DNA of 64,000 nucleotides, from contig NZ_MRDL01000046.1 of assembly GCF_002008365.1 (NCBI RefSeq), positions 102,035 through 166,034 of the forward strand, in the 5' to 3' direction. A program made the position numbers and the translations under genes. Of this stretch, positions 19,996 through 29,138 are shown in pieces. How positions within the stretch are numbered: the stretch's first letter is position 1; every line of letters begins with the position of its first letter. Source of the stretch: Rhizobium leguminosarum bv. viciae USDA 2370 (GTDB lineage: Bacteria; Pseudomonadota; Alphaproteobacteria; Rhizobiales; Rhizobiaceae). Below the pieces are notes generated by a model. That model made no database searches and was not told the DNA's origin. It saw only the letters and a program-made list of their open reading frames with translations.

Positions 19996-20913
19996 TCAGG
20001 AAACCTCACCTGCCGCCTCTCGGATAGTCTGCATCAGGATCGATTGCGGCAGCGACGGCACGGCATCGGCGCGCATCGTCAACCCGACCGGCCCCTTGGT
20101 CTCGCCGGTATCGATCGGCAGAAGCGCCAGCCGCCCGTCGGCGACATCGTTGGCCACCACGCCGTTGGAAATGATCCAGATCGCATCGCTTGCCCTGAGG
20201 AAAGCGCGGCCGAAGGAATCCGACACCGTCTCGATCTGGTTCGGCAGGCTGGAGACGCCGTTGACGATGAGGAAATTTTCGACCACCGGCCGGATGATCG
20301 ACCCCCGCGTCGGCATCAGCACCGTATAGTTGCCGAAGCCGGCAAACAGCGATTGCCGGCCGTCGAGCAGCGGATGGCCGGCGCGCACGGCAAACACCAC
20401 CTGCTCGGAATAAAGATGTTCGAAGGAAAAGCCCGCCATCTTCTCGGCGCCTGCCAGACGTCCGACGACGATATCGAGATCGCCGACGCGAAGCTGTTCC
20501 AGCAGTACCGCGTTCTCACCAGTGACGATCTTCACCCGGCTCCAGGTCTTCTCCTTGAGGAAGAGTTCCATCGCCCGCGGCATGATGCGCGATGACACCG
20601 TCGGCAGTGCGCCGATACGAATCGGCGGCGCATCGGCGAACTGCTCCTGCGAAACGGAATCGAGACCCTGGCGCAGCGCGGTCAGCGCAGCGCCAGCGTG
20701 CCGCAGGAAGACCTCGCCGTACCGGGTGATCTTGATGCCGCGGCCATCGCGCTCGAAAACATCGACACCCAGCACCTGTTCCAGTTCGCGGATCGTCTTG
20801 GTGACTGCCGGCTGGCTGACATGCAGCAATTCGGCGGCCTTCATGACGCTCTTCTGCCGCGCCACCTCGACAAAGGTTTGCAGATGGCGGAACTTGACCC
20901 GGCTGTCGATCAT
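19996..20913 (-). CDS. pcaQ: PcaQ, LysR-type activator of the pca operon
   Basis: 305 residues from the ATG at 20913; an ATG at 20922 would lie inside the putative PcaQ site. The N-terminal winged helix (VARQKSVMKAAELLHVSQPAVTKTIRELE, given in two parts: residues about 15-43) and the LysR substrate-binding domain (about 90-300) are complete. It is divergent from pcaDCHGB with a 95-base intergenic gap, the standard arrangement in Rhizobium, Sinorhizobium and Agrobacterium. PcaQ is known there to activate pcaDCHGB in the presence of protocatechuate-pathway intermediates. High similarity of arrangement and family motifs supports the name. Confidence 0.92.
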   Translation of the reverse strand: MIDSRVKFRHLQTFVEVARQKSVMKAAELLHVSQPAVTKTIRELEQVLGVDVFERDGRGIKITRYGEVFLRHAGAALTALRQGLDSVSQEQFADAPPIRIGALPTVSSRIMPRAMELFLKEKTWSRVKIVTGENAVLLEQLRVGDLDIVVGRLAGAEKMAGFSFEHLYSEQVVFAVRAGHPLLDGRQSLFAGFGNYTVLMPTRGSIIRPVVENFLIVNGVSSLPNQIETVSDSFGRAFLRASDAIWIISNGVVANDVADGRLALLPIDTGETKGPVGLTMRADAVPSLPQSILMQTIREAAGEVS

Positions 20914-20920
20914 CGTTCGC

Positions 20921-20936
20921 ATAACTCCAAGGTTAT
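20921..20936. promoter_or_regulatory. probable PcaQ binding site
   Basis: ATAACT-N4-GGTTAT, a near-perfect match to the ATAACC-N4-GGTTAA site reported for PcaQ in Sinorhizobium meliloti. It lies in the divergent pcaQ-pcaD region, about 73 bases before the pcaD start, where an activator site is expected. A second GGTTAA-like sequence (TTAACC at 20962-20967) is in the same gap. Confidence 0.65.
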
Positions 20937-21008
20937 CGAAACGCCAATAAATATCATTTTACTTAACCGGATCAACCAGTCAATTTCACCATTCAGGAGG
21001 AGAGTGAC

Positions 21009-21818
21009 GTGCAATTCGCCCGCATAAACGACGTGACGATCCACTATCAGGTCATCAGCGCCCCCGCCGACAGGCCAGTGATCATCTTTACCAATTCGCT
21101 CGGAACGGACTTCCGCATCTGGCGCGACGTCGTGGTACGGCTTGCCGGTGAATTTGCCATCGTGCTTTACGACAAGCGCGGCCACGGCCTTTCCGATGTC
21201 GGCCAGCTCCCCTCATCGATCGAGGATCATGCGACGGATCTCGCCGGCCTTCTCGATCTGCTGTCGGTCAAGGATGCCGTCATCTGCGGCCTCTCCGTCG
21301 GCGGCCTCATCGCCCAGTCGCTCTATCACCGCCGACCCGACCTGGTCGGCGCACTGATCCTTTGCGATACCGCCCACAAGATCGGCACTTCAGAGAGCTG
21401 GAACGCCCGCATCGCCGCCGTCGAGAAAAACGGTATCGGCAGCATTGTCGACGCCATCATGGAACGCTGGTTCACACCCGCCTTCCGCCGGCCCGAGAAC
21501 ACCGCCTATGCCGGCTATTGCAACATGCTGACGCGCCAGCCCGTCGAGGGTTATGTCGCCGCTTGCGCCGCGATCCGCGATGCCGACTTTACCGAAATCG
21601 CAAAGACGATCACCGTGCCGACGATCTGCATCGTTGGCGACCAGGATGGCTCGACGCCGCCCGATCTCGTGCTTTCGACCGCGAAGCTGATATCAGGCGC
21701 TCGCTACGAAGTGATCCGCGATTGCGCGCACATTCCCTGCGTTGAGCAGCCGGAGGCGCTGACGGCGATCATCCGCGCCTTCCTCACATCCATTCCGCCT
21801 GGAGAAGTCCGCCCATGA
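21009..21818 (+). CDS. pcaD: 3-oxoadipate enol-lactonase
   Basis: 269-residue alpha/beta-hydrolase that opens 3-oxoadipate enol-lactone to 3-oxoadipate. Nucleophile Ser is in CGLSVGG, an acidic residue follows in VGDQDGSTPPD, and the catalytic His is in RDCAHIPCVEQPE. Length and motifs match PcaD. It begins with GTG at 21009 after an AGGAGGAG ribosome site and is first in the pcaDCHGB operon. The next gene starts inside its last codons (ATGA overlap). Confidence 0.95.
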   Translation: MQFARINDVTIHYQVISAPADRPVIIFTNSLGTDFRIWRDVVVRLAGEFAIVLYDKRGHGLSDVGQLPSSIEDHATDLAGLLDLLSVKDAVICGLSVGGLIAQSLYHRRPDLVGALILCDTAHKIGTSESWNARIAAVEKNGIGSIVDAIMERWFTPAFRRPENTAYAGYCNMLTRQPVEGYVAACAAIRDADFTEIAKTITVPTICIVGDQDGSTPPDLVLSTAKLISGARYEVIRDCAHIPCVEQPEALTAIIRAFLTSIPPGEVRP

Positions 21819-22219
21819 ATGAGACCGCGTCCTCCTCCGAACGTTATCGCCAGGGCATGGCGACCCGCCGCGCCGTGCTTGGCGACGCCCATGTCGACCG
21901 CGCCGCCGCCACATCGACGGAGTTCGACCGCCCCTTCCAGGAACTGATCACCGAAGCTGCCTGGGGCCATGTCTGGTCGCGCCCGGCGCTGACGAAGCGC
22001 GAGCGCTCGATCATCACGATCGCTCTGCTCGCGGCCCTCGGCCAGGACGACGAGGTCGCCATGCATGTGCGCGCCACCGCCAATACGGGGGCAACCCGCG
22101 AGGATATTTGCGAGGCGCTGCTGCATGTTGCAATCTATGCCGGCGTTCCCGCCGCCAATCACGCGATCAAGATCGCAAAGCAGGCTTTTGAACAGATGGA
22201 CGCCGAAAAGGCGGCCTGA
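21815..22219 (+). CDS. pcaC: 4-carboxymuconolactone decarboxylase
   Basis: 134 residues, the normal size of free-standing PcaC (AhpD-like fold). It converts 4-carboxymuconolactone to 3-oxoadipate enol-lactone, the substrate of PcaD. Family features include GDAHVDRA near the N-terminus, the TKRERSIITIALLAALG helix, HVRATANTGATREDI and the AANHAIK end. It overlaps pcaD by 4 bases, so the two are translated together. Cytoplasmic. Confidence 0.95.
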   Translation: MNETASSSERYRQGMATRRAVLGDAHVDRAAATSTEFDRPFQELITEAAWGHVWSRPALTKRERSIITIALLAALGQDDEVAMHVRATANTGATREDICEALLHVAIYAGVPAANHAIKIAKQAFEQMDAEKAA

Positions 22220-22228
22220 GGGAGAAAA

Positions 22229-22978
22229 ATGTCCGAACGACCGAACCGCAAGCCCGAGACCGGCGGCTTCTTCGCCCGCGACCGCGCCTGGCATGCGCCA
22301 GCGCTGACCCCCGGCTACAAGACCTCGGTGCTGCGCGCGCCGCAGCGCGCGCTGCTCTCTCTCGACGGCACGATTTCCGAGACCACCGGTCCGGTCTTCG
22401 GCCATGCGATGATCGGCGAACTCGACAACGACCTGATCCTGAACTACGCGCAGCCCGGCGAAAGTGCGATCGGCGAACGCATCATCGTCCATGGCCGCGT
22501 GCTCGATGAGCGCGCCAGGCCGGTTGCAGGCGCCTTGGTCGAGTTCTGGCAGGCCAATGCCGGCGGCCGCTATCGCCACAAGAAGGAAACCTATCTGGCG
22601 GCGATCGACCCGAATTTCGGCGGCTGCGGCCGCGCCATCACCGACGAGGACGGCCGCTACCATTTCCGCACCATCCGCCCCGGCGCCTATCCCTGGCCGA
22701 ACGGCATCAACGACTGGCGTCCCGCCCATATCCATTTTTCGATCTTCGGGCATGGCTTTGCCCAACGCTTGATCACCCAGATGTATTTCGAAGGCGATCC
22801 GATGATCTGGAAATGTCCGATCGTCGGCACGATCCCCGACAAGGCGGCGATCGAGCAACTGATCGCGCCGCTCGACTGGGGCAACACCATTCCAATGGAT
22901 TCACGTGCCTATAAATTCGATATCGTGCTGCGCGGCCGTCGCTCGACGATGTTCGAAAACAGACTGGAGGGCAACTGA
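22229..22978 (+). CDS. pcaH: protocatechuate 3,4-dioxygenase beta subunit
   Basis: 249 residues. The beta chain carries the non-haem Fe(III) site; candidate ligands are seen in the Tyr of GAYPWPNG, the Tyr of GRYRHKKETY, and the histidines of WRPAHIHFSIFG. The dioxygenase signature is in the segment LVEFWQANAGGRY. With PcaG it cleaves protocatechuate between the hydroxyls to 3-carboxymuconate. It starts 9 bases after pcaC with a GGGAGAAAA site. Confidence 0.96.
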   Translation: MSERPNRKPETGGFFARDRAWHAPALTPGYKTSVLRAPQRALLSLDGTISETTGPVFGHAMIGELDNDLILNYAQPGESAIGERIIVHGRVLDERARPVAGALVEFWQANAGGRYRHKKETYLAAIDPNFGGCGRAITDEDGRYHFRTIRPGAYPWPNGINDWRPAHIHFSIFGHGFAQRLITQMYFEGDPMIWKCPIVGTIPDKAAIEQLIAPLDWGNTIPMDSRAYKFDIVLRGRRSTMFENRLEGN

Positions 22979-22980
22979 CC

Positions 22981-23592
22981 ATGCAGCAGCTGGGCTACCT
23001 CAAGGAAACCCCGTCGCAGACGGCCGGTCCCTATGTCCATATCGGCCTGACGCCGAATTTCTGCGACATAACGGGCGTCTACGACACCGATCTCGGCATC
23101 GAGATGGTCAACGACAAGACGCTCGGCGAGCGTATCACCGTCACCGGCCGGATCTTCGACGGCGCCGGGGCGCTGGTGCGCGATGCGGTCATCGAGATCT
23201 GGCAGGCCGACAGCGCCGGCCTCTACAACAGCCCGTCGGAAATGCGCGGCGCCGCCGACCCCAATTTCACCGGCTGGGGCCGCTGCCCGACCCGCGCTGA
23301 GGACGGCGTCTACAGCTTCGAGACCGTCAAGCCCGGCCGCGTTCCCTTCAAGGACGGTCGCAAAATGGCCCCGCACATCACCTTCTGGATCGTCGCCCGC
23401 GGCATCAATATCGGCCTGCACACACGCATGTATTTCCCGGAGGAGACGGAGGCCAACGCCGCCGATCCGCTGCTTTCCCGCATCGAACATCGCGAGCGCG
23501 TCGCAACAATGATCGCCACGCGCGACGGCGCGACCTGTCATTTCGACATCTATCTGCAGGGTCCGAAGGAAACGGTGTTTCTGGATATCTGA
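22981..23592 (+). CDS. pcaG: protocatechuate 3,4-dioxygenase alpha subunit
   Basis: 203 residues. It has the intradiol dioxygenase fold (TPSQTAGPYVHIGL-like start, IEIWQADSAGLY, APHITFWIVARGINIGLHTR) but, as in all PcaG chains, lacks the full iron ligand set and pairs with PcaH. It starts 2 bases after the pcaH stop, in keeping with a 1:1 complex. Followed by a palindromic repeat before pcaB. Confidence 0.96.
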   Translation: MQQLGYLKETPSQTAGPYVHIGLTPNFCDITGVYDTDLGIEMVNDKTLGERITVTGRIFDGAGALVRDAVIEIWQADSAGLYNSPSEMRGAADPNFTGWGRCPTRAEDGVYSFETVKPGRVPFKDGRKMAPHITFWIVARGINIGLHTRMYFPEETEANAADPLLSRIEHRERVATMIATRDGATCHFDIYLQGPKETVFLDI

Positions 23593-23640
23593 GGGCCAGC
23601 CGCGCAAGTCGCTTGTTCACAGGGCTCTGTGTAGGTAGCG

Positions 23641-23697
23641 TCCCCCTCACCCTACCCTCTCCCCGAGGGGAGAGGTGGCGGCAGCCGGATGAGGGGG
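23641..23697. repeat. palindromic intergenic repeat between pcaG and pcaB
   Basis: Outer arms CCCCCTCA / TGAGGGGG enclose a perfect inner palindrome CTCTCCCCGAGGGGAGAG (23657-23674). This is the widespread rhizobial 'CCCCTCACCCT...CTCTCCCC' repeat. Within the operon it could form an mRNA hairpin and lower pcaB expression relative to pcaHG. Confidence 0.75.
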
Positions 23698-23721
23698 CCG
23701 CCACCACAAACCGAGACGCTC

Positions 23722-24768
23722 ATGACCGCATCGCCCTTCGACCACCCCTTCCTCTCCGGCCTGCTCGGCGACGATGAAATCGCGCCCTATTTCTCCGCCG
23801 CGGCGGATATCCGAGCCATGCTCTCCTTCGAGGCCGCGCTCGCCAAGGCGCAAGCCGCTCATGGCCTGATCCCTGCCGAAGCGGCAAGGCGTATCACTGA
23901 CACCTGCGCTGCCTTCTCAGCCGATGTGCCCAGTCTTCGATCGGCGACGGCAAGGGACGGTGTCGTCGTTCCCGACCTCATCAAGCAGCTGCGCGCTGAT
24001 GTCGGCGAGGAGGCGGCAAAAAGCCTGCATCTCGGCGCGACCAGCCAGGATGTCATCGATACCAGCCTGATGATCCGCCTGAAGGCCGTCGTCTTCCTGT
24101 TTGCCGGCCGGCTTTCCACTATTGCCGCAGGACTCGATGCGCTCGACCGCCTGTTCGGCCGGAACCAGCTGATGGGTCATACCCGCATGCAGGCGGCGAT
24201 CCCGATCACCGTCGCCGATCGCCTCAATGCGTGGCGCGCACCGTTGACGACCTATCGCGACCGCCTGACCGAGCAGAGCTTTCCCGTCCAGTTCGGTGGT
24301 GCGGCCGGCACACTGGACAAGCTCGGATCGCACGCCTCCGCAATCCGCGCTTCGCTGGCCCAGGAACTCGGCCTCACGGACGCACACCAATGGCAGAGCG
24401 GGCGTCTGCCGATCGCCGATATTGCCGGCCTGTTCGCGTCGATATCGGGCAGTCTCGGCAAGATGGGGCAGGATATCGCGCTGCTTGCCCAGGCCGGCGA
24501 TGAGATCGAAATCTCGGGCGGCGGCACCTCGTCGGCGATGGCGCACAAGCAGAACCCCGTTTCGGCCGAAGTCCTCGTCTCGCTCGCCCGCTTCAACGCC
24601 ACTGTTCTATCAGGCATCCACCAGTCCCTCGTCCACGAACAGGAACGCTCCGGTGCTGCCTGGACGCTCGAATGGCTGCTCCTGCCGCAAATGACGATGG
24701 CAACCGCCGCCAGCCTGCGGCTCGCCGGGGAGCTTGCAGGAAATATCAAGAGGCTTGGAAGGGCCTGA
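23722..24768 (+). CDS. pcaB: 3-carboxy-cis,cis-muconate cycloisomerase
   Basis: 348 residues from the ATG at 23722; an upstream in-frame start at 23689 would run into the palindromic repeat. It is a fumarase/aspartase-superfamily enzyme with GATSQDVIDTSLMIRLKA (catalytic His region GHTRMQAA) and the superfamily signature GGGTSSAMAHKQNPV. It makes 4-carboxymuconolactone from the PcaHG product. At about 350 residues it is the short form typical of rhizobial PcaB. Last gene of the pca operon in this window; pcaIJF are not present. Confidence 0.95.
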   Translation: MTASPFDHPFLSGLLGDDEIAPYFSAAADIRAMLSFEAALAKAQAAHGLIPAEAARRITDTCAAFSADVPSLRSATARDGVVVPDLIKQLRADVGEEAAKSLHLGATSQDVIDTSLMIRLKAVVFLFAGRLSTIAAGLDALDRLFGRNQLMGHTRMQAAIPITVADRLNAWRAPLTTYRDRLTEQSFPVQFGGAAGTLDKLGSHASAIRASLAQELGLTDAHQWQSGRLPIADIAGLFASISGSLGKMGQDIALLAQAGDEIEISGGGTSSAMAHKQNPVSAEVLVSLARFNATVLSGIHQSLVHEQERSGAAWTLEWLLLPQMTMATAASLRLAGELAGNIKRLGRA

Positions 24769-24835
24769 TCCAGCACCTTTGCATGTAGTGCCGGAAACCG
24801 GTTATGCAGAGTGCAACGAAATCAGGAGCAGCCTT

Positions 24836-25603
24836 GTGACCTTTCCCCTCTTCGACCTCTCCGGCCGCCGCGCCCTCGTCACCGGCTCCAGTCAGGGCAT
24901 CGGCCGCGCATTGGCGGTCGGGCTTGCCGAGCATGGCGCTTCGATCATCATCAACGGCCGCAACGCGCAGAAGGCGGAAGCCGCCGCCGAGGATATCCGT
25001 CGCAGCCATCGCCATGCCGTCAGCGCCGCCTTCGACGTCACCGATGCCGAGGCCAGCCGCACCGCCATCACCTATATCGAGGCGGAGATCGGCCCGATCG
25101 ACATCCTCGTCAACAATGCCGGCATGCAGTTTCGCACACCGCTGGAGAACTTCCCGGTCGATAAATGGGACGAGATCTTCAAGACCAACGTCTCCAGCCT
25201 ATTCTATGTCAGCCAGCCGGTCGCCCAGGCAATGATCTCACGCGGCCGCGGCAAGATCATCAACATCGCCTCCGTCCAGGCCGAACTCGCCCGTCCCGGC
25301 ATCGCGCCCTATACCGCCACCAAGGGCGCGGTGAAGAACCTCATGCGCGGCATGGCGACCGACTGGGCGAAATACGGCCTGCAGATCAATGCGATCGCGC
25401 CCGGCTATTTCCGCACCCCACTCAACCAGGCGCTGGTCGATGATCCCAAGTTTTCCGGCTGGCTGGAAAACCGCACACCGGCCGGCCGCTGGGGCGAGGT
25501 CAAGGAGCTTGTCGGCGCTGCCGTCTTCCTGGCCTCGGATGCCTCCTCCTTCGTCAACGGCCACATGCTGACCGTCGATGGCGGCATCACCGCCTCGCTC
25601 TAG
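24836..25603 (+). CDS. SDR oxidoreductase, gluconate 5-dehydrogenase-like
   Basis: 255 residues from a GTG at 24836 with an AGGAG site 8 bases upstream. Classical short-chain dehydrogenase: cofactor loop TGSSQGIGRAL, NNAG, catalytic Ser in NIASVQ, and YTATK with Tyr and Lys. The segment NGRNAQKAEAA and the overall pattern fit gluconate/5-keto-gluconate reductases (Gno/IdnO), with NADP preference suggested by the Arg after the second beta strand. The substrate is not proven; lying between pca and the quinate/shikimate-type operon, it could act on a related polyol acid. Its TAG stop forms the first bases of the RIME palindrome. Confidence 0.85.
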   Translation: MTFPLFDLSGRRALVTGSSQGIGRALAVGLAEHGASIIINGRNAQKAEAAAEDIRRSHRHAVSAAFDVTDAEASRTAITYIEAEIGPIDILVNNAGMQFRTPLENFPVDKWDEIFKTNVSSLFYVSQPVAQAMISRGRGKIINIASVQAELARPGIAPYTATKGAVKNLMRGMATDWAKYGLQINAIAPGYFRTPLNQALVDDPKFSGWLENRTPAGRWGEVKELVGAAVFLASDASSFVNGHMLTVDGGITASL

Positions 25604-25713
25604 AACAGGATGATTTTAGGCCGGATCGGCCTAAATCTGAATCCTGTTCTATATTATATGGTTAGAGCATGATGTCGTCCGAAAACCGCTCACACTTTTC
25701 GGCATCATGCTCT
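25602..25713. repeat. RIME-like palindromic intergenic element, copy 2
   Basis: Two palindromes. The first, 25602-25650, has arms AGAACAGGAT / ATCCTGTTCT with inner TTTAGGCCG / CGGCCTAAA. The second, 25664-25713, has arms AGAGCATGATG / CATCATGCTCT with inner CCGAAAA / TTTTCGG. Nearly the same sequence as 17476-17588, with better-kept arms. It lies between two convergent genes and overlaps the SDR stop codon, so it could act as a bidirectional terminator. Confidence 0.85.
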
Positions 25714-25722
25714 GAATTCGCA

Positions 25723-26553
25723 TCATCCGAGTTTGGCGATGGCACGCAGGTTATCGGCCGTCGTTGTCGGGAATTCGAAGAATTCGAGATAGGCGGGGAT
25801 CTGTTCGAACAACATGTCCGTCCCAACCTGAAATACACAGCCGCGCGCCCGCACGGCCTCGAGAAAAGGGGTTATCTCCTTCGTCATCACGACTTCGCCG
25901 ACGAAGGTCGATGGGGAGATGCGGTCGATATCGATTGGCAGCGGGTCACCCCGTCGCATTCCGAGAGGCGTCGCGTTGACGACAATGTCGAAACCTGTCG
26001 GATCGGCGGAGCCGACCGTCACTTCAAGATGCGGATAGTATTTCTTCAGCCTGTCCAGCAGCGCGGTCGCCGTCGTCTCGTTGGCGTCGAAGATCGCAAG
26101 ATGGGCGACGCCCGCCTGTGCCAACGACGCCGCGATCGCCGAGCCGACGCCGCCGGCACCAGCGATGAGCGCACGGGCTCCTTCAACCTTTTTGCCCTTG
26201 CGCAACACGCCTCGAACGAAGCCCTCGCCATCGAACATGTCACCGATCAGCCTGCCGTCCGAACCGAGACGCACTGCATTGCACGAGCCGGCGACTTTTG
26301 CGTTGGTCGAGGTTTCGTCGAGCAGCGCCATCGTCGAAATCTTGTGCGGCATCGTGATGAGAGCGCCGTGGATATTGGATAGCCGGAACAGAAGCTTCAG
26401 AAACGCCGGATAGTCCTCCGGCCTGCAGCCCATCGGCACGACGACGGCATCAATTCCGGTCTTCTGAAAGTAAGGATTGTAGATCAGCGGCGCCTTGAAG
26501 GACTCCGTCGGATAGCCGAGGTGAGCGATGAGTTTGGTCGTCCCGGTGATCAT
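25723..26553 (-). CDS. shikimate/quinate dehydrogenase-family protein (AroE-like)
   Basis: 276 residues. Substrate-binding start (HLGYPTESFKAPLIYNPYF), the family signature with catalytic Lys (GALITMPHKIS) and the downstream Asp (DMFDGEGF), then a nucleotide-binding fold with AGAGGVGSAIAASLA. AroE-type enzymes interconvert shikimate and 3-dehydroshikimate; catabolic paralogues also use quinate. Its place at the end of an operon with AroQ and an importer, rather than near anabolic aro genes, suggests a catabolic role. It begins 4 bases after the oxidoreductase gene ends. Confidence 0.82.
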   Translation of the reverse strand: MITGTTKLIAHLGYPTESFKAPLIYNPYFQKTGIDAVVVPMGCRPEDYPAFLKLLFRLSNIHGALITMPHKISTMALLDETSTNAKVAGSCNAVRLGSDGRLIGDMFDGEGFVRGVLRKGKKVEGARALIAGAGGVGSAIAASLAQAGVAHLAIFDANETTATALLDRLKKYYPHLEVTVGSADPTGFDIVVNATPLGMRRGDPLPIDIDRISPSTFVGEVVMTKEITPFLEAVRARGCVFQVGTDMLFEQIPAYLEFFEFPTTTADNLRAIAKLG

Positions 26554-26557
26554 GTGG

Positions 26558-27625
26558 TCAGACTTTCTGGGGATCGGAAGAGGCGCTGGCCTTGGCGAGG
26601 TGGATCATCTGCCCCGAGCGCGCCGATCTCTTGATCGCTTCGACGACCCTGAGAGTCGCAAGGCCCTCCCGGCCACTCACTAGAGGCGTGGCATCACCAC
26701 GGATAACGTCGCAAAAATGTCTGAGCTGAACGCAAAGGGGATCGGCTGCTGCGTAGTGCACCCGCTCCTGGGCAAGCTGCTCCAGCCAATCGGGCCTCGA
26801 AGGGCTCGTCCACAGTGTCAGATCAGGAATTCCGAGCGAGCCCTTGGTGCCGCCGATCTGGTAGCAGAATTGATCGTAACGGGGAAAAGCAGGGTTCTCC
26901 CCGGTGGTCATCTCCCAGCTGCAGGGCGCCGCCACGGCATCACTGCCGTTGAGAGTGGCAAGCACCCCGCTTTCGAAACGCAGCGTCACGACAGCCGTAT
27001 CCTCGACAGCATGGTTCCGCACGGCGTGGGATTCCATCGCATGGACGGCTTCGACCTCGCCGAAGAAATATCGGAAGAGATCGACATCGTGGATCAGGTT
27101 GACGAAGATAGGGCCGGCGCCCGCTTCGCGCCGCCAGGGGATGTCGAAATACTCGTCGGGCTTGGCGACCCAGAACGTGCCGTGCACCGTGATGATCCGG
27201 CCAAGCCTTCCGCCGTCGACGATCTGCTTGACCGCCTGGATCATCGGATTGTGGCGCCTGTGATGGCCGACCAGCACCGGTATGCCTGCCTTCTCGCCGG
27301 CGGCAACCAGCGCCCCTGCAGCATCGACATCGTCGGCGATCGGTTTCTCGATCAGAACAGGGATGCCGGCAGCGATGATCTCCGTTCCGTTCCCAACGTG
27401 GAGCTGGTTCGGTGTTGCCACGATGACGCCGTGAGGCCTGTCCTCGACGCGGATGTCTAGGAAGCTCCGGCACCATCGGGCGCCGACATTCTCGGCAAAG
27501 TCGCGACCGGCGGCAGAAGGATCAATCACCGCCGAGAGAACGGTTCCGGGCTCTGAGATAATTCGCTCGACGTGGCGCCTGCCGATGAGGCCGGCTCCCA
27601 TGACTGCAATCTCTAGCGGCTTCAT
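26558..27625 (-). CDS. Gfo/Idh/MocA-family NAD(P)-dependent oxidoreductase
   Basis: 355 residues from the ATG at 27625 (GGGAG upstream). The longer frame from 27712 only reads through the frameshifted tail of the ATPase gene. The Rossmann start VMGAGLIGRRHVERI, the cofactor-contact region VATPNQLHVG, catalytic Lys in LIEKPIADD and the YFDIPWRR and HDVDLFRYFFGEV segments are typical. Members oxidise sugars, inositols and cyclic polyols. In this operon it is a candidate for oxidation of quinate or a related cyclitol to a dehydro-product, which is inference from context. Confidence 0.85.
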   Translation of the reverse strand: MKPLEIAVMGAGLIGRRHVERIISEPGTVLSAVIDPSAAGRDFAENVGARWCRSFLDIRVEDRPHGVIVATPNQLHVGNGTEIIAAGIPVLIEKPIADDVDAAGALVAAGEKAGIPVLVGHHRRHNPMIQAVKQIVDGGRLGRIITVHGTFWVAKPDEYFDIPWRREAGAGPIFVNLIHDVDLFRYFFGEVEAVHAMESHAVRNHAVEDTAVVTLRFESGVLATLNGSDAVAAPCSWEMTTGENPAFPRYDQFCYQIGGTKGSLGIPDLTLWTSPSRPDWLEQLAQERVHYAAADPLCVQLRHFCDVIRGDATPLVSGREGLATLRVVEAIKRSARSGQMIHLAKASASSDPQKV

Positions 27626-27669
27626 TGCCGGCTCCCATAATTTGCCAGACGCATCGACCCTGAGACGGC

Positions 27670-28433
<764 letters not shown>

Positions 28434-28486
28434 CAGTAGAACTCCGTATTGGCGGCTGGACCGCGTCGAAGAATGCGAGATGCGGA

Positions 28487-29128
28487 TCAGCGCGCAGAGG
28501 CGGCAAACTTTCGTTCGAGGCGCGCGCCAAGAATCGTCAGTGGGCAGCACATCAGGAAATAGAGAACGCCGACGATGCCGAAGACCGTCAGCGGTTGGAA
28601 GATCTGGTTGGAGATGATGTTGCCGGCGCGCGTCAGCTCGGTGAAGCCGACGATCGATGCAAGCGAAGTGCCTTTGATCAGCTGCACGAGGAAACCGACC
28701 GTGGCAGGCAGCGAGATGCGCAGCGCCTGCGGCAGGATGACATCCTTCATGCGCGACACATATCTGAGGCTGAGAGCCTTTGCCGCTTCCGTCTGGCCGC
28801 GTGGAACCGCTTCGATCGATCCGCGCCAGATCTCACCCAGATATGCGCTGGCATGCAGGGTCAGGCCGATCGCGACAGCCACCCAAGCATCGAGCATCAG
28901 CCCCACCAGCGCCAGGCCGTAATAGACGACGAAAAGCTGCATCAGCAGCGGTGTTCCCTGGAAGACGGCGATATAGCCAGCCGTCAGGCGTTCCAGCAGC
29001 GGTATGCCCGAGGCACGGGCAAGAGCGATGCCGAGCCCTGAAATACAGCCGCAGACAAAGCCGACAGCGGACAGGACCACGGTCCATTTCAAGCCGATCA
29101 GGAGGAAGACGAATTCTTCGTGACCCAT
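28487..29128 (-). CDS. polar-amino-acid-type ABC importer permease
   Basis: 213 residues, HisM/GlnP family. About five membrane helices; the N-terminal signature LERLTAGYIAVFQGTPLLMQLF and the EAA-type loop IEAVPRGQTEAAKALSL...ILPQALRISLP are intact. It lies between the second permease and the ATPase in the minus-strand operon. The substrate is not an amino acid necessarily: the neighbours AroQ, AroE-like and QuiC point to quinate, shikimate or a relative. Confidence 0.9.
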   Translation of the reverse strand: MGHEEFVFLLIGLKWTVVLSAVGFVCGCISGLGIALARASGIPLLERLTAGYIAVFQGTPLLMQLFVVYYGLALVGLMLDAWVAVAIGLTLHASAYLGEIWRGSIEAVPRGQTEAAKALSLRYVSRMKDVILPQALRISLPATVGFLVQLIKGTSLASIVGFTELTRAGNIISNQIFQPLTVFGIVGVLYFLMCCPLTILGARLERKFAASAR

Positions 29129-29138
29129 GGAATTCCTC

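Noticed and set aside
21704..22858. 384-codon open frame antisense to pcaC and pcaH
   Set aside because: Shadow of well-identified pca genes.
27522..27669. C-terminal extension of the importer ATPase
   Set aside because: Product of the frameshift near 27704; the residues are unrelated to ATPases and overlap the oxidoreductase gene.
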